This document shows, piece after piece, positions 1 to 7,902 of a DNA stretch of 64,000 nucleotides. This DNA comes from Cyclobacteriaceae bacterium (GTDB taxonomy: Bacteria > Bacteroidota > Bacteroidia > Cytophagales > Cyclobacteriaceae). A program made the position numbers and the translations under genes. A model generated the notes under the pieces. It made no database searches and was not told the DNA's origin. It saw only the letters and a list, made by a program, of their open reading frames with translations. The stretch is taken from positions 558,001 through 622,000 of the forward strand of contig JAEUUG010000003.1 in NCBI GenBank assembly GCA_016787565.1, in the 5' to 3' direction. Within the stretch, counting starts at the first letter, position 1. Each line of letters begins with the position of its first letter.

Positions 1-584
1 TAGACTGTCGCCAGACTGCTCACAATGGGCATGCCATCGATGAGTACCATAGTATAAGGCCCTTCCATTCCGTTGATATGGATATCACCTGTATTGCACA
101 CGTTGCAGTTGAGTTGCGGTTGAACACCATTGATCATGGAAAGGGATTCAAAGAGACTGGGTGTAGGATTTTTCAGAAAAAGTGCAGGGGAATAAATTTC
201 AACTGGAATCGGAGAATTCATTTTCGAAACTTCTTTCATGGTACCTGAAAGCACCATCACTTCGCTTAAGTTGCTAACATCTTCGCGCAGGTGAACATTA
301 ACTTTCAGTTGACTACCGCTGATCAGAAGGGTATCCGGTTGGTAACCGACATACGAGGTCACTAGTTTTACTGTAGGAAGATCATCCGGAACGTTGAGTT
401 TAAAAAAACCTTTCACATCGGTAGTAGTCCCTAGGCGGGTTCCGGCAATGTGAAGATTGACAAAGGCTAGCGGCTCACGATTTTCAAAACCAGTAACATA
501 ACCGGTAACTTGGCGATATTGTGCCGAAGCAAAGCCCGGTAGCAACACCACTATACTTACCAGTATGTTCCAGACTTTTCTCAT
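1..584 (-). CDS. TonB-dependent outer-membrane receptor, N-terminal part (cut by window edge)
   Basis: Reading leftwards from an ATG at 584, 194 codons stay open to the window edge, so the beta-barrel is missing. Residues 1-22 form a signal peptide ending FASAQ. Residues about 25-105 look like a carboxypeptidase-regulatory-like beta-sandwich, typical of Bacteroidota receptors. A plug domain follows, with the motif GPYTMVLIDGMPIVSS. A CxxC pair (Cys160, Cys163) sits just before the plug motif NGMEG. The gene starts 2 bases after the stop of the DtxR-like regulator, so the two are probably one transcript and the cargo is probably a metal or metal complex. The cargo is inferred from this neighbour only. 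Confidence 0.85.
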   Translation of the reverse strand, partial: MRKVWNILVSIVVLLPGFASAQYRQVTGYVTGFENREPLAFVNLHIAGTRLGTTTDVKGFFKLNVPDDLPTVKLVTSYVGYQPDTLLISGSQLKVNVHLREDVSNLSEVMVLSGTMKEVSKMNSPIPVEIYSPALFLKNPTPSLFESLSMINGVQPQLNCNVCNTGDIHINGMEGPYTMVLIDGMPIVSSLATV

Positions 585-586
585 TG

Positions 587-1243
587 TTATTCGGTTACCA
601 TTAGGTTGCTTGCGGCATCGCGCGAGATGAATACTTTTTTCTTTCCATCCAGTTGTATTTCCAGCGAGCCATCAAACTCCACGCGTTCCAGCACCATAAT
701 GCCCACACCGATATAGATTCCTATTTTATTGAGGTATTGCAAAAAGGATGGCGATCCTTGCTTAACCGATTGTACGGTGCTTTTCTTTTTTAAGAGCAGG
801 TCTGTGAGCAGAATGTGCCGTACCGCTTTAATCTTTCCATGTTTATCGGGTATGGAGTGCCCGTGCGGGTCAGCGGTAGGATAGCCAAGAAATTCATCGA
901 GTTTTTCGATCAGCAATGCTGATTGAATGTGCTCAAGTTGTTCGGCTACATCGTGCACTTCATCCCAGTTAAAACCAAGTTTGCTAACCAGAAATGTTTC
1001 CCACAACCGGTGCTTCCGGATGATGGTTAACGCTTCTGCCTTCCCTTGTTTGGTAATTTTTACTCCGTAGTATTTTTCATACGAAATCAGGCTTTTGGCC
1101 GATAGCTTTTTGATCATGTCGGTTACTGATGCTGCCTTGGTATTCATCGACTCAGCCAGTTCGTTGGTGAGCACGGCTTTCGACCCACCATTGGAAAGGT
1201 GGTAAATGGACTTAAGGTAGTTCTCTTCTGTAAAACTGAGCAT
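587..1243 (-). CDS. DtxR/MntR-family metal-dependent transcriptional repressor
   Basis: A 218-residue protein of the usual length for three-domain DtxR/MntR/IdeR regulators. Residues 1-65 are the winged helix (start MLSFTEENYLKSIYHL, recognition helix near TKAASVTDMIKKL). Residues 66-140 carry the dimerisation and metal-binding helices, with EQLEHIQSALLIEKLDEFLG and the motif DPHGHSIP. The C-terminal 75 residues resemble a FeoA/SH3-like domain. With Mn or Fe bound, such proteins repress metal uptake genes. It is followed after 2 bases by the TonB receptor and preceded by a palindrome at 1275-1290, which suggests autoregulation of the pair. Whether it senses Mn or Fe cannot be decided from sequence. 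Confidence 0.92.
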   Translation of the reverse strand: MLSFTEENYLKSIYHLSNGGSKAVLTNELAESMNTKAASVTDMIKKLSAKSLISYEKYYGVKITKQGKAEALTIIRKHRLWETFLVSKLGFNWDEVHDVAEQLEHIQSALLIEKLDEFLGYPTADPHGHSIPDKHGKIKAVRHILLTDLLLKKKSTVQSVKQGSPSFLQYLNKIGIYIGVGIMVLERVEFDGSLEIQLDGKKKVFISRDAASNLMVTE

Positions 1244-1274
1244 AGCCCGTAATTTGGATATACGAAAATAAATA

Positions 1275-1290
1275 TTTAGACGAGTCTAAA
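1275..1290. promoter_or_regulatory. Candidate DtxR/MntR operator
   Basis: A perfect inverted repeat, TTTAGAC-GA-GTCTAAA, lies 32 bases upstream of the regulator start codon. A partial extra arm, TATTTAGG, follows at about 1294-1301. Size, symmetry and AT-rich arms fit operators of DtxR/MntR proteins. Binding is inferred. Confidence 0.6.
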
Positions 1291-1333
1291 AAAATATTTA
1301 GGCACAATAATAACCTCAATCGATTGCGGGGGA

Positions 1334-2458
1334 TTACAACAGGCTTTTTACGACTGTAAGAAATTTTATTTCCTCACCGTCCCACGTGATGTTTTCTGGA
1401 GTTTTCTCATAAAAGGATTGGTGCCGAAGGGCATCCAGAATGGAATGGGGCATGATGTTATTCGCATCAAAGGGAATGGCGGCACAATAGGGTTCGCACA
1501 AGTCAACCCAGGGTTTGTGGTTGATGAGGATGATGGGCAATTGGTGACCAAAATATTCGTATACCTTCGTGGGTGTTGAATTTTCAGTTGATGGATTAAT
1601 GGTGTAGGCAACGATACCTGCATCTGCGGATTGAATGGCCTGAAGAATGGTTGGGTGAGGTACGAGGGTATCCCCCCCGATTAACGTGATGAAGGGTTTA
1701 TCCTGAATGGCTTTTCTGATTTTTTCCAGAAAAGAAGTTTGAGCAGCATATCCGATTATCGTTAGCGAAACAGCTGGGTTTAGTTGATGTAGGGCTGTTG
1801 CTATGTGAATTGCAGTGAGTACTCCTGTTGACTCCGCTAACGTGCCGCTGAAAAGCAATGCTGGAGCCGTTGGAGGCTTCACCCGGGTTGAAGCAATAGG
1901 GTGCTGTAGTTTTACCTTATTCTCAATAATGGTTTTCCGGTCGCCCGGAAAGTTCAGTTCCTGTTCATAGGCGCGTTCCGCGAGAAAAAAATGATCGATG
2001 AAAAAAGAAGTGACAATCTCCTTTAACCGAACATAGGTAGCTAATAAGGGCCGCAACAGGGATGGGAAAGCATTCGTGAAGAGAATATTTCTGAAATAAT
2101 TTTCCCGAACATCGTAGACAATGCGGCTTCGTGTAATGGCTTTCGCCAGTACTGCGGCCAATAGCAGTTCATGCGTGTTGATAATAATCAAGGATGGTTT
2201 AAGCCGAATCAACAGGCCCACAATTTTTAAAGGCGCTATCAGTCGAAGTAACGACAACCTTTTGAACCGCGGTAACGGATGGAGGTTGATACCTTTTGTG
2301 ATCCGTGTCTGCTCAACCGATGGAAATCCAATACAGTGAACTTCCACATCATTTCCTAAAGCCAGAAGACTCATGCCCATTTTCTCAACCATCCGAGTAT
2401 CGTCTAAGGGTTTCAGGATGGACGCGAGGACTATTCTTGTTTTTTTTATTTCTTGCAT
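1334..2458 (-). CDS. Glycosyltransferase, GT-B fold (family 4-like)
   Basis: A 374-residue protein counted from the ATG at 2458 (MQEIKKTRIVLAS). An upstream ATG at 2497 would add 13 residues but overlaps the divergent dapD start, so it was not chosen. The first half holds a Rossmann-like acceptor domain. The C-terminal half has the donor-site pattern of GT4 enzymes, including ALLFSGTLAESTGVLTAI, ADAGIVAYTINPSTENSTPTK and VYEYFGHQLPII. There is no signal peptide, so it is probably cytoplasmic and acts on a lipid-linked or nucleotide-sugar precursor. The substrate is unknown, and no other polysaccharide gene is adjacent. Confidence 0.8.
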   Translation of the reverse strand: MQEIKKTRIVLASILKPLDDTRMVEKMGMSLLALGNDVEVHCIGFPSVEQTRITKGINLHPLPRFKRLSLLRLIAPLKIVGLLIRLKPSLIIINTHELLLAAVLAKAITRSRIVYDVRENYFRNILFTNAFPSLLRPLLATYVRLKEIVTSFFIDHFFLAERAYEQELNFPGDRKTIIENKVKLQHPIASTRVKPPTAPALLFSGTLAESTGVLTAIHIATALHQLNPAVSLTIIGYAAQTSFLEKIRKAIQDKPFITLIGGDTLVPHPTILQAIQSADAGIVAYTINPSTENSTPTKVYEYFGHQLPIILINHKPWVDLCEPYCAAIPFDANNIMPHSILDALRHQSFYEKTPENITWDGEEIKFLTVVKSLL

Positions 2459-2477
2459 GAGAATTAAAACTAATATA

Positions 2478-3290
2478 ATGGAATTGAAACAACTCATTGA
2501 AAAAGCCTGGGAAGATCGCTCACTGATTCAACAGCCCGAAGTGCAGGCAGTTATACGATCAGTGGTTGAGAAACTTGATAAAGGGGAATTGCGCGTAGCC
2601 GAACCTGCTGAAGATGGATGGCAGGTGAATGAATGGATAAAAAAGGCGGTGATCTTATATTTCCCTATTCAGCAAATGGAAACAATAGAAGTTGGGCCGT
2701 TTGAATTCCACGATAAGATTGCGTTGAAGAAAAATTACCAAGCGTTGGGTGTTCGGGTTGTTCCGCATGCAATAGCGCGATACGGTTCATACCTCAGCAA
2801 AGGTGTTATAATGATGCCCTCTTATGTTAATATAGGTGCGTATGTAGACGAAGGAACTATGGTGGATACCTGGGCTACAGTGGGTAGTTGCGCTCAGATC
2901 GGAAAAAATGTCCACCTCAGCGGAGGAGTAGGGATTGGAGGGGTATTGGAACCTGTACAGGCTGCTCCTGTTATTATTGAAGACAATGCCTTTATAGGAT
3001 CCCGATGCATTGTAGTGGAAGGTGTTCGGGTTGGTAAAGAAGCGGTACTCGGTGCCAATGTTGTTCTCACAGCCAGTTCAAAGATCATTGATGTTACAGG
3101 CCCTCAGCCGGTTGAGTATAAAAACTTTGTTCCGGAAAGATCGGTGGTTATTCCGGGTTCGTATACGAAAAAATTTCCTGCCGGTGAATTTCAGGTTCCC
3201 TGTGCGCTCATCATTGGCAAGCGGAAGGAGAGTACAGACAAGAAAACTTCGTTGAATGATGCCTTGCGCGAAAACAGTGTTTCCGTTTAA
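2478..3290 (+). CDS. dapD: 2,3,4,5-tetrahydropyridine-2,6-dicarboxylate N-succinyltransferase
   Basis: Transfers succinyl from succinyl-CoA to tetrahydrodipicolinate in the succinylase branch of lysine and meso-diaminopimelate synthesis. The 270-residue length is typical. The N-terminal helical domain starts MELKQLIEKAWEDR. The left-handed beta-helix hexapeptide region runs from about residue 105, with MMPSYVNIGAYVDEGTMVDT and SGGVGIGGVLEP. The ATG at 2478 was chosen because it gives the canonical N-terminus; the frame is open upstream but overlaps the divergent glycosyltransferase. Only 19 bases separate the two start codons. dapA lies at 28.6 kb, so the pathway genes are dispersed. Confidence 0.97.
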   Translation: MELKQLIEKAWEDRSLIQQPEVQAVIRSVVEKLDKGELRVAEPAEDGWQVNEWIKKAVILYFPIQQMETIEVGPFEFHDKIALKKNYQALGVRVVPHAIARYGSYLSKGVIMMPSYVNIGAYVDEGTMVDTWATVGSCAQIGKNVHLSGGVGIGGVLEPVQAAPVIIEDNAFIGSRCIVVEGVRVGKEAVLGANVVLTASSKIIDVTGPQPVEYKNFVPERSVVIPGSYTKKFPAGEFQVPCALIIGKRKESTDKKTSLNDALRENSVSV

Positions 3291-3401
3291 ACTATCCTGC
3301 TGTTGAACGTGTCTGAATCTTTGGCACATGTTTGGATTTCAGGTAAACGTTAAGATTTCATGGCATCGAATGTTTAACTTTAGCTTCTCTTGAGGTATTC
3401 A

Positions 3402-4220
3402 ATGAAAAAGTTGGCTTTAGGTATTAGTGTGCTTCTCTTGCTCGCAGGTTTTATCAGCGAGCAGGGCACCATCTATCCTGCAGTAAAAAACGAAAGCTTC
3501 AAGAAGGGAGAGGTTATTCACTTTAAAATGACTTATGGTATTTTCACCGTAGGCAAGGGTAGTGCCCAGATTCATCCAAAATATTTTAAGATGAATAACC
3601 GGGATTGTTTTAAAGTAGATGTCTATGGTCGCACCGTGGGCATGGTCGATTGGGTAGCCGATGTGGATGATCAATGGGGCGCTTACATTGATACGGTTGC
3701 GTTGGTGCCGCACATGTTTTATCGCAGAATTCGGGAAGGGAAATACAAGAAGGACGAAGAGACCAACTTTGATCATGTAAATGGAAAGATCGCGGTGAAA
3801 GCAACCGATCGGAAGACAGGAAAATTTAAGGAGCCTCAATTTTACGATGCGCCTGCTCAGGTTCGCGATATGATTGCCGGTTTTTTGTATTTACGCGTGA
3901 TGGATTTATCAAAGACAAGGATAGGCGATACCATACCCGTAACAGGATTTTTTGAAGATGAATTTTATAAAATGAACATTATCTATCATGGTAAAGAGGT
4001 AGTGAAAACCAAAGTCGGTAAAATCAATGCGCTGGTTTTTAAACCTGTGATGCCGAAGAATAAACTCTTTGATGGTGAAAATTCGATAACTGCATGGTTC
4101 TCGGATGATAAGAACAGAATACCGGTAAAAATTAGTGCCAATATGTTTATTGGCAGTGCAGGTGTTGAGCTAACCGAATACTCCGGATTAAAAAACCCAC
4201 TTAATCTGGTGAATCGCTAG
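3402..4220 (+). CDS. DUF3108 family exported protein
   Basis: A 272-residue protein from the ATG at 3402 (MKKLALGISVLLLLAGF); a TTG 12 bases upstream is less likely. The N-terminus is a signal peptide. The rest matches the DUF3108 pattern: FKKGEVIHFKMTYGIFTVGKG near the start, then RDMIAGFLYLRVMDLS, and near the end ITAWFSDDKNRIPVKISA. The family is widespread in Bacteroidota and Proteobacteria, is exported, and has no established activity. It stands alone between dapD and mscL in the same direction, with gaps too long to imply tight coupling. Confidence 0.85.
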   Translation: MKKLALGISVLLLLAGFISEQGTIYPAVKNESFKKGEVIHFKMTYGIFTVGKGSAQIHPKYFKMNNRDCFKVDVYGRTVGMVDWVADVDDQWGAYIDTVALVPHMFYRRIREGKYKKDEETNFDHVNGKIAVKATDRKTGKFKEPQFYDAPAQVRDMIAGFLYLRVMDLSKTRIGDTIPVTGFFEDEFYKMNIIYHGKEVVKTKVGKINALVFKPVMPKNKLFDGENSITAWFSDDKNRIPVKISANMFIGSAGVELTEYSGLKNPLNLVNR

Positions 4221-4237
4221 AAAAAGACAACTATCTA

Positions 4238-4262
4238 AACAAATCGTTGCTTCCGATTTGTT
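4238..4262 (+). terminator. Hairpin after the DUF3108 gene
   Basis: A perfect 9-bp stem (AACAAATCG / CGATTTGTT) with a 7-base loop lies 17 bases after the stop codon. The T-rich tract is delayed (GACGTTTTATCTTT), so this is a weak intrinsic terminator or a leader hairpin upstream of mscL. Confidence 0.4.
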
Positions 4263-4303
4263 GACGTTTTATCTTTCTCCATTACAAACTAAACTCTTTC
4301 TCT

Positions 4304-4678
4304 ATGTTAAAAGAATTTAAAGCGTTTGCCATGCGGGGCAACGTAATTGACCTGGCCATTGGTGTAATTATTGGCGGTGCATTTGGTAAAATTGTTAGCT
4401 CCCTGATTGAGCATGTTATTACTCCCCTGATGCTGAAGCCGGCACTGGAAGCTGCTCACTTAACACAGCTTGAAGAACTAACCATTCTGGGTGGCGTGAA
4501 ATACGGATCTTTTCTTTCTGCCGTAATCAATTTTGTGATTATTGCTTTTGTACTCTTTCTGATCGTGAAAGGAGTTAATTCCATGAAGAAAAAAGAAGAG
4601 GCAAAACCTACTGTACCCGTAGAGCCTCCGGCTGACATTAAACTCCTGACAGAGATTCGCGATCTGCTTAAAAAATAA
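4304..4678 (+). CDS. mscL: Large-conductance mechanosensitive channel
   Basis: A 124-residue homopentameric inner-membrane channel that opens under membrane tension and releases solutes on osmotic downshock. The N-terminal amphipathic helix and TM1 carry the hallmark FAMRGNVIDLAIGVIIGGAF. A short periplasmic loop follows, then TM2 (FLSAVINFVIIAFVLFLIV), then a charged cytoplasmic helix ending DIKLLTEIRDLLKK. Length and order match the family. It is monocistronic, with a strong hairpin at 4776-4804 downstream. Confidence 0.98.
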   Translation: MLKEFKAFAMRGNVIDLAIGVIIGGAFGKIVSSLIEHVITPLMLKPALEAAHLTQLEELTILGGVKYGSFLSAVINFVIIAFVLFLIVKGVNSMKKKEEAKPTVPVEPPADIKLLTEIRDLLKK

Positions 4679-4708
4679 TTCGATGATTTGTAACCATACC
4701 GATAACTT

Positions 4709-4749
4709 CGTCTGGAGTCATCGCGGGCTTTGACCCGCTATCCCAGACG
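4709..4749. repeat. Nested palindrome, REP-like
   Basis: The outer arms CGTCTGG (4709-4715) and CCAGACG (4743-4749) enclose an inner hairpin GCGGG-CTTTGA-CCCGC (4723-4738). The GC-rich palindrome lies in an AT-rich gap between convergent genes. It resembles small dispersed intergenic repeats, but no second copy was seen in this window. Confidence 0.5.
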
Positions 4750-4775
4750 GATCATCAGAAAAGATAATCAGAAAG

Positions 4776-4804
4776 GTCGTAAGGTGAATAGCCTTACGAC
4801 TTTT
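4776..4804. terminator. Intrinsic terminator between mscL and the acyl-CoA dehydrogenase gene
   Basis: A 9-bp stem GTCGTAAGG / CCTTACGAC with a 7-base loop is followed by TTTT on the plus strand. It lies between convergent genes and could also stop minus-strand transcripts, although that side has a poorer T tract. Confidence 0.8.
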
Positions 4805-4808
4805 AACT

Positions 4809-5693
4809 TCATTTAAAACGGTCTGCAACTACAAGTTCCTTGCTTCCGGGTTGGTACTGATAAAACCCACTGCCGCTTTTTACACCCTTATGGCCTGCTT
4901 GTACCATGTTTACCAGCAAAGGACATGGTGCATATTTCGGATTGCCAAAGCCATCGTGCAATACATGTAAAATAGATAGGCATACATCGAGTCCAATAAA
5001 GTCTGCCAATTGAAGTGGCCCCATCGGGTGAGCCATACCCAGTTTCATGACGGTATCAATTTCTGAAACACCTGCTACACCTTCATATAAAGCGTAAATG
5101 GCTTCATTGATCATGGGCATCAAAATCCGGTTGGCAATAAAGCCGGGATAATCGTTCACTTCAACAGGAGCCTTTCCCAGTTTAGCGGCTAGTTCCATAA
5201 CCATGTTGGTTACCTCATCAGAAGTTGAATAGCCTCGAATCACTTCCACCAGTTTCATCAGCGGAACGGGATTCATAAAGTGCATGCCAATTATGTTGGC
5301 AGGTCGCCTGGTAACGGAAGCAATCCGGGTAATGGAAATGGAGGAGGTATTAGTCGCCAGTATGGCATTGGGGTTAGCTGCTTCATCCAACTCCTGGAAT
5401 ATTTTCAGCTTCAAATCAATATTTTCAGTGGCAGCTTCTACAACCAGGTCAGCACTCTTAACACCGTCCTTTAGCGCAGTGTGTGTGGCAATGTTTGCCA
5501 GTGCCTGTTTTTTACTATCTTCTGAAATGCTTCCTTTTTCAACCTGACGACTCAGATTTTTCTCAATGCTGACGAGTGCTTTTTTTAATGCATCCTCTGA
5601 AATATCAACCAAGGCTACAGCATAACCATGCTGTGCAAAGACATGGGCGATTCCATTACCCATCGTTCCCGATCCGATTACTGCGATATTCAT
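4809..5693 (-). CDS. hbd: 3-hydroxybutyryl-CoA / 3-hydroxyacyl-CoA dehydrogenase
   Basis: A 294-residue NAD-dependent enzyme that interconverts 3-hydroxyacyl-CoA and 3-oxoacyl-CoA. The N-terminal Rossmann domain opens with IAVIGSGTMGNGIAHVFAQHG. The catalytic His sits in GMHFMNPVPLMKLVEVIRG, and the C-terminal helical domain begins near DYPGFIANRILMPMINEAI. Length and motifs match the short monofunctional dehydrogenases, not the long FadB/FadJ fusions. No thiolase or enoyl-CoA hydratase is adjacent, so whether it serves beta-oxidation or butyryl-CoA metabolism is not shown here. Confidence 0.93.
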   Translation of the reverse strand: MNIAVIGSGTMGNGIAHVFAQHGYAVALVDISEDALKKALVSIEKNLSRQVEKGSISEDSKKQALANIATHTALKDGVKSADLVVEAATENIDLKLKIFQELDEAANPNAILATNTSSISITRIASVTRRPANIIGMHFMNPVPLMKLVEVIRGYSTSDEVTNMVMELAAKLGKAPVEVNDYPGFIANRILMPMINEAIYALYEGVAGVSEIDTVMKLGMAHPMGPLQLADFIGLDVCLSILHVLHDGFGNPKYAPCPLLVNMVQAGHKGVKSGSGFYQYQPGSKELVVADRFK

Positions 5694-5767
5694 ACTAATT
5701 GATTATGCCGGCAAATATAAAATTTCATCGCAGGCATAGCGCAGATTATTATGGAAAAATGAAATCG

Positions 5768-6166
5768 TTATTCCTTGCGCAGATGAGGAGGGACTTTGCT
5801 TACCGCTTTCTCCAGTTTCAGAACATCATTCGGCTGCTGGCAGAGAATTGCTTTTCCATTGTAGATTGCAATCGGAGCCTTCAGGAGGTGTGGATTGTGC
5901 ATGAGCACATCGAGCCATCCATTCATGGTATAGGTATTTCCGGCAACCTTGGCCTGGTATTCCGGGTGTGAGCGGTCTAGTAGTTCCTTCGGCTCCAACC
6001 CCAGCATATTCACTACTTCTTTCCAATAGGTTGGTCCAAGTTTTTCGTGTAATGCATCAACCTCATTCACATGACTGTTCATGGATTTGGCCAAAGCCCG
6101 GGTTTGTTTTCCTGATGATGATGCAGGATTATAAAGCAGGAAGATTTCATTGGGGTGGAATTGCAT
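5768..6166 (-). CDS. ArsC/Spx-family protein lacking the catalytic cysteine
   Basis: A 132-residue thioredoxin-fold protein of arsenate-reductase (ArsC/YffB/Spx) size. The N-terminal strand and loop, FLLYNPASSSGKQTRAL, align with the ArsC active-site loop (NPxC...), but Ser16 stands where the nucleophilic Cys should be. The only Cys is Cys109. The downstream block LLKAPIAIYNGKAILCQ matches the family pattern. Arsenate reduction is therefore unlikely; the fold is recognised but the function is unknown. It lies 36 kb from the arsenic operon and reads in the same direction as the dehydrogenase downstream. Confidence 0.75.
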   Translation of the reverse strand: MQFHPNEIFLLYNPASSSGKQTRALAKSMNSHVNEVDALHEKLGPTYWKEVVNMLGLEPKELLDRSHPEYQAKVAGNTYTMNGWLDVLMHNPHLLKAPIAIYNGKAILCQQPNDVLKLEKAVSKVPPHLRKE

Positions 6167-6279
6167 AGCATTGTATTTTGGTAACGGAATTTACCCAAAA
6201 GCATACCCAATTCAAATCCCTACTGGAGGAGCAAGCCTTAATAAAGCCGGAATGCTGTTAAATGGCGCTGAGGCATTGC

Positions 6280-6654
6280 TTATTCAACGGTTATTTCTTT
6301 TGCCAGCCCAATGGCATTGAAACGAATAACCAGCCTTAGTGCTTCTGGTTTTGGTGTGGAGCAGTCCTTGGCTGGCTGAATAAAGTAATAATAGAACTTC
6401 TGATTTCTTTTCGATAATTCGTTTTGATCAGGCCTTCCGAGCAGCTCAACCACCTGAATTTCACTCAAGGCAAGAAGTTTTTCTTTCTGGAACCGGAGGG
6501 TGTCCAGCATGGCTGTTCGAGTTCCGTTGCAGGCATTTTTGTCGTTGATCCAGGCTTGTTTATCCACACCGTCTAATTCCGGAAGAGACTTTCCACAGGC
6601 TGAAAGAAGTAAAATGAAAAGGATAAGGTTAAGCCTGTTGGTGGATGTGCGCAT
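6280..6654 (-). CDS. Small lipoprotein, BamE/SmpA-like in outline
   Basis: A 124-residue protein with a lipoprotein signal peptide: the hydrophobic segment LNLILFILLLSAC ends at the lipobox Cys. The mature part contains LLALSEIQVVELLGRPDQ, which resembles the first helix pair of SmpA/OmlA-type domains (helix, then GxPD), followed by a strand with KFYYYF. Similarity to BamE is only at this level. Its start overlaps the end of the sterol-desaturase-like gene by 26 bases, indicating co-transcription. Confidence 0.65.
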   Translation of the reverse strand: MRTSTNRLNLILFILLLSACGKSLPELDGVDKQAWINDKNACNGTRTAMLDTLRFQKEKLLALSEIQVVELLGRPDQNELSKRNQKFYYYFIQPAKDCSTPKPEALRLVIRFNAIGLAKEITVE

Positions 6655-7864
6655 GGTTTCGTTGGATAGAATTGAACCAAATTACGGAAATGAAAAGATA
6701 GGCAATCGCTACCAGATAAAGCCAAACAGGCCATCCATTCAGTCTGGCCAGTATAATCAAGAGCATGGGGTAGCTAATGATACGAACCCATTCAACCCAC
6801 TTTACCCACGAACGATGTTCAAATAATACTCCGCAGTTTACCACAACAACGGAAATAAGCACGGTAATGAAAGCTTTCTCGCCCAGCGAAAATTGATCGG
6901 CTCGGAAAAGAAAAAGGGCCGTTCCGATCAGACACAAAACATATTGAAAGAGCACGTAGGCGTTCAACGAAAGTGGTGCCGGTGTTTCATATTTTTTATA
7001 TGTAGATGGATCAATTTCCGGAGCTGGCCGGTAACCCCCCAGGTAGTCCGGAAGCCAACCCGGTTTCATAAAAAGGTATTTTAGTTTATCGTGCCATAGC
7101 GGTATGCGCTTCAAGTCGTTGCTCATTTCTACATAATGGCTCACATTCGCAAAGACCGCATTCCAGCTATTGATGGGTTTGGTGATGCCGTAGGTTGGCT
7201 TCTCTTCTTCCTCCTGAAAGGTTCCGAACATCTTGTCCCAAATAATGAGGGAGCCTGCGTGGTTCTTATCAATATATTTCGGATTACGTCCGTGGTGAAC
7301 CCGATGGTGGGAGGGTGTATTGAAGATATACTCAAACCATCCCATTTTGCCAATGGTTTCGGTGTGAATCCAAAATTGATATAATGTATTCAACGCAGCG
7401 ATCAGCACAAAGTCAACCGTTTTAAATCCAAGCAATGCAATGGGGAGGTTGAAGGCGAACGTCCAGATGACTTGCAAGGAGCTTTGGCGAAGGGCTACCG
7501 ATAAGTTATACTCTTCACTTTGATGATGAACCACATGTCCACCCCAGAATAGATTAATCTCATGACTCATCCTGTGAGCCCAGTAATAGGCAAAGTCAAC
7601 CAGCAGAAAAAGCACGAGCCAGTACCACCAGACAGAATTATCAAGTGTGAAGAAAGCAGCGTACTCAAATAAAAGCTGGTAAATACCAATGGCGAATATT
7701 TTAAAGAATAAGCCTGACAACTGAGAAGTGATACCACAGCTCAGGTTTGCAATGGCATCCGGCAAACGATAGAGGTCTTTATGGGTGAAGCGTTCCACCA
7801 CCAGTTCAATCCCGATCAGGATAAAAAATATGGGAATGGAAAGAACAATGGGATTGAGGTTCAC
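6629..7864 (-). CDS. Fatty acid hydroxylase / sterol desaturase superfamily membrane enzyme
   Basis: A 411-residue integral membrane di-iron oxygenase. Several hydrophobic helices frame the histidine clusters HRMSHE, HVVHHQSEEYN and SHHRVHHGRN, the ligands of the non-haem di-iron site. The C-terminal third adds about four more helices. Size and the HxxxH-HxxHH-HxxHH arrangement resemble alkylglycerol-monooxygenase-like members. The substrate is probably an ether lipid, fatty acid or sterol-like lipid, but this cannot be settled from sequence. It lies upstream of, and overlaps, the small lipoprotein gene. Confidence 0.88.
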   Translation of the reverse strand: MNLNPIVLSIPIFFILIGIELVVERFTHKDLYRLPDAIANLSCGITSQLSGLFFKIFAIGIYQLLFEYAAFFTLDNSVWWYWLVLFLLVDFAYYWAHRMSHEINLFWGGHVVHHQSEEYNLSVALRQSSLQVIWTFAFNLPIALLGFKTVDFVLIAALNTLYQFWIHTETIGKMGWFEYIFNTPSHHRVHHGRNPKYIDKNHAGSLIIWDKMFGTFQEEEEKPTYGITKPINSWNAVFANVSHYVEMSNDLKRIPLWHDKLKYLFMKPGWLPDYLGGYRPAPEIDPSTYKKYETPAPLSLNAYVLFQYVLCLIGTALFLFRADQFSLGEKAFITVLISVVVVNCGVLFEHRSWVKWVEWVRIISYPMLLIILARLNGWPVWLYLVAIAYLFISVIWFNSIQRNHAHIHQQA

Positions 7865-7902
7865 GATAATTTATCTTTTAATTTGCAACCAAATTTAACA
7901 AC

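Noticed and set aside
1366-1623. 85-residue frame on the minus strand inside the glycosyltransferase
   Set aside because: It is a shadow of the glycosyltransferase in another frame, with no family motif.
5768-6166. Arsenate reductase annotation (arsC)
   Set aside because: Ser replaces the nucleophilic Cys, and the gene is not near the arsenic operon.
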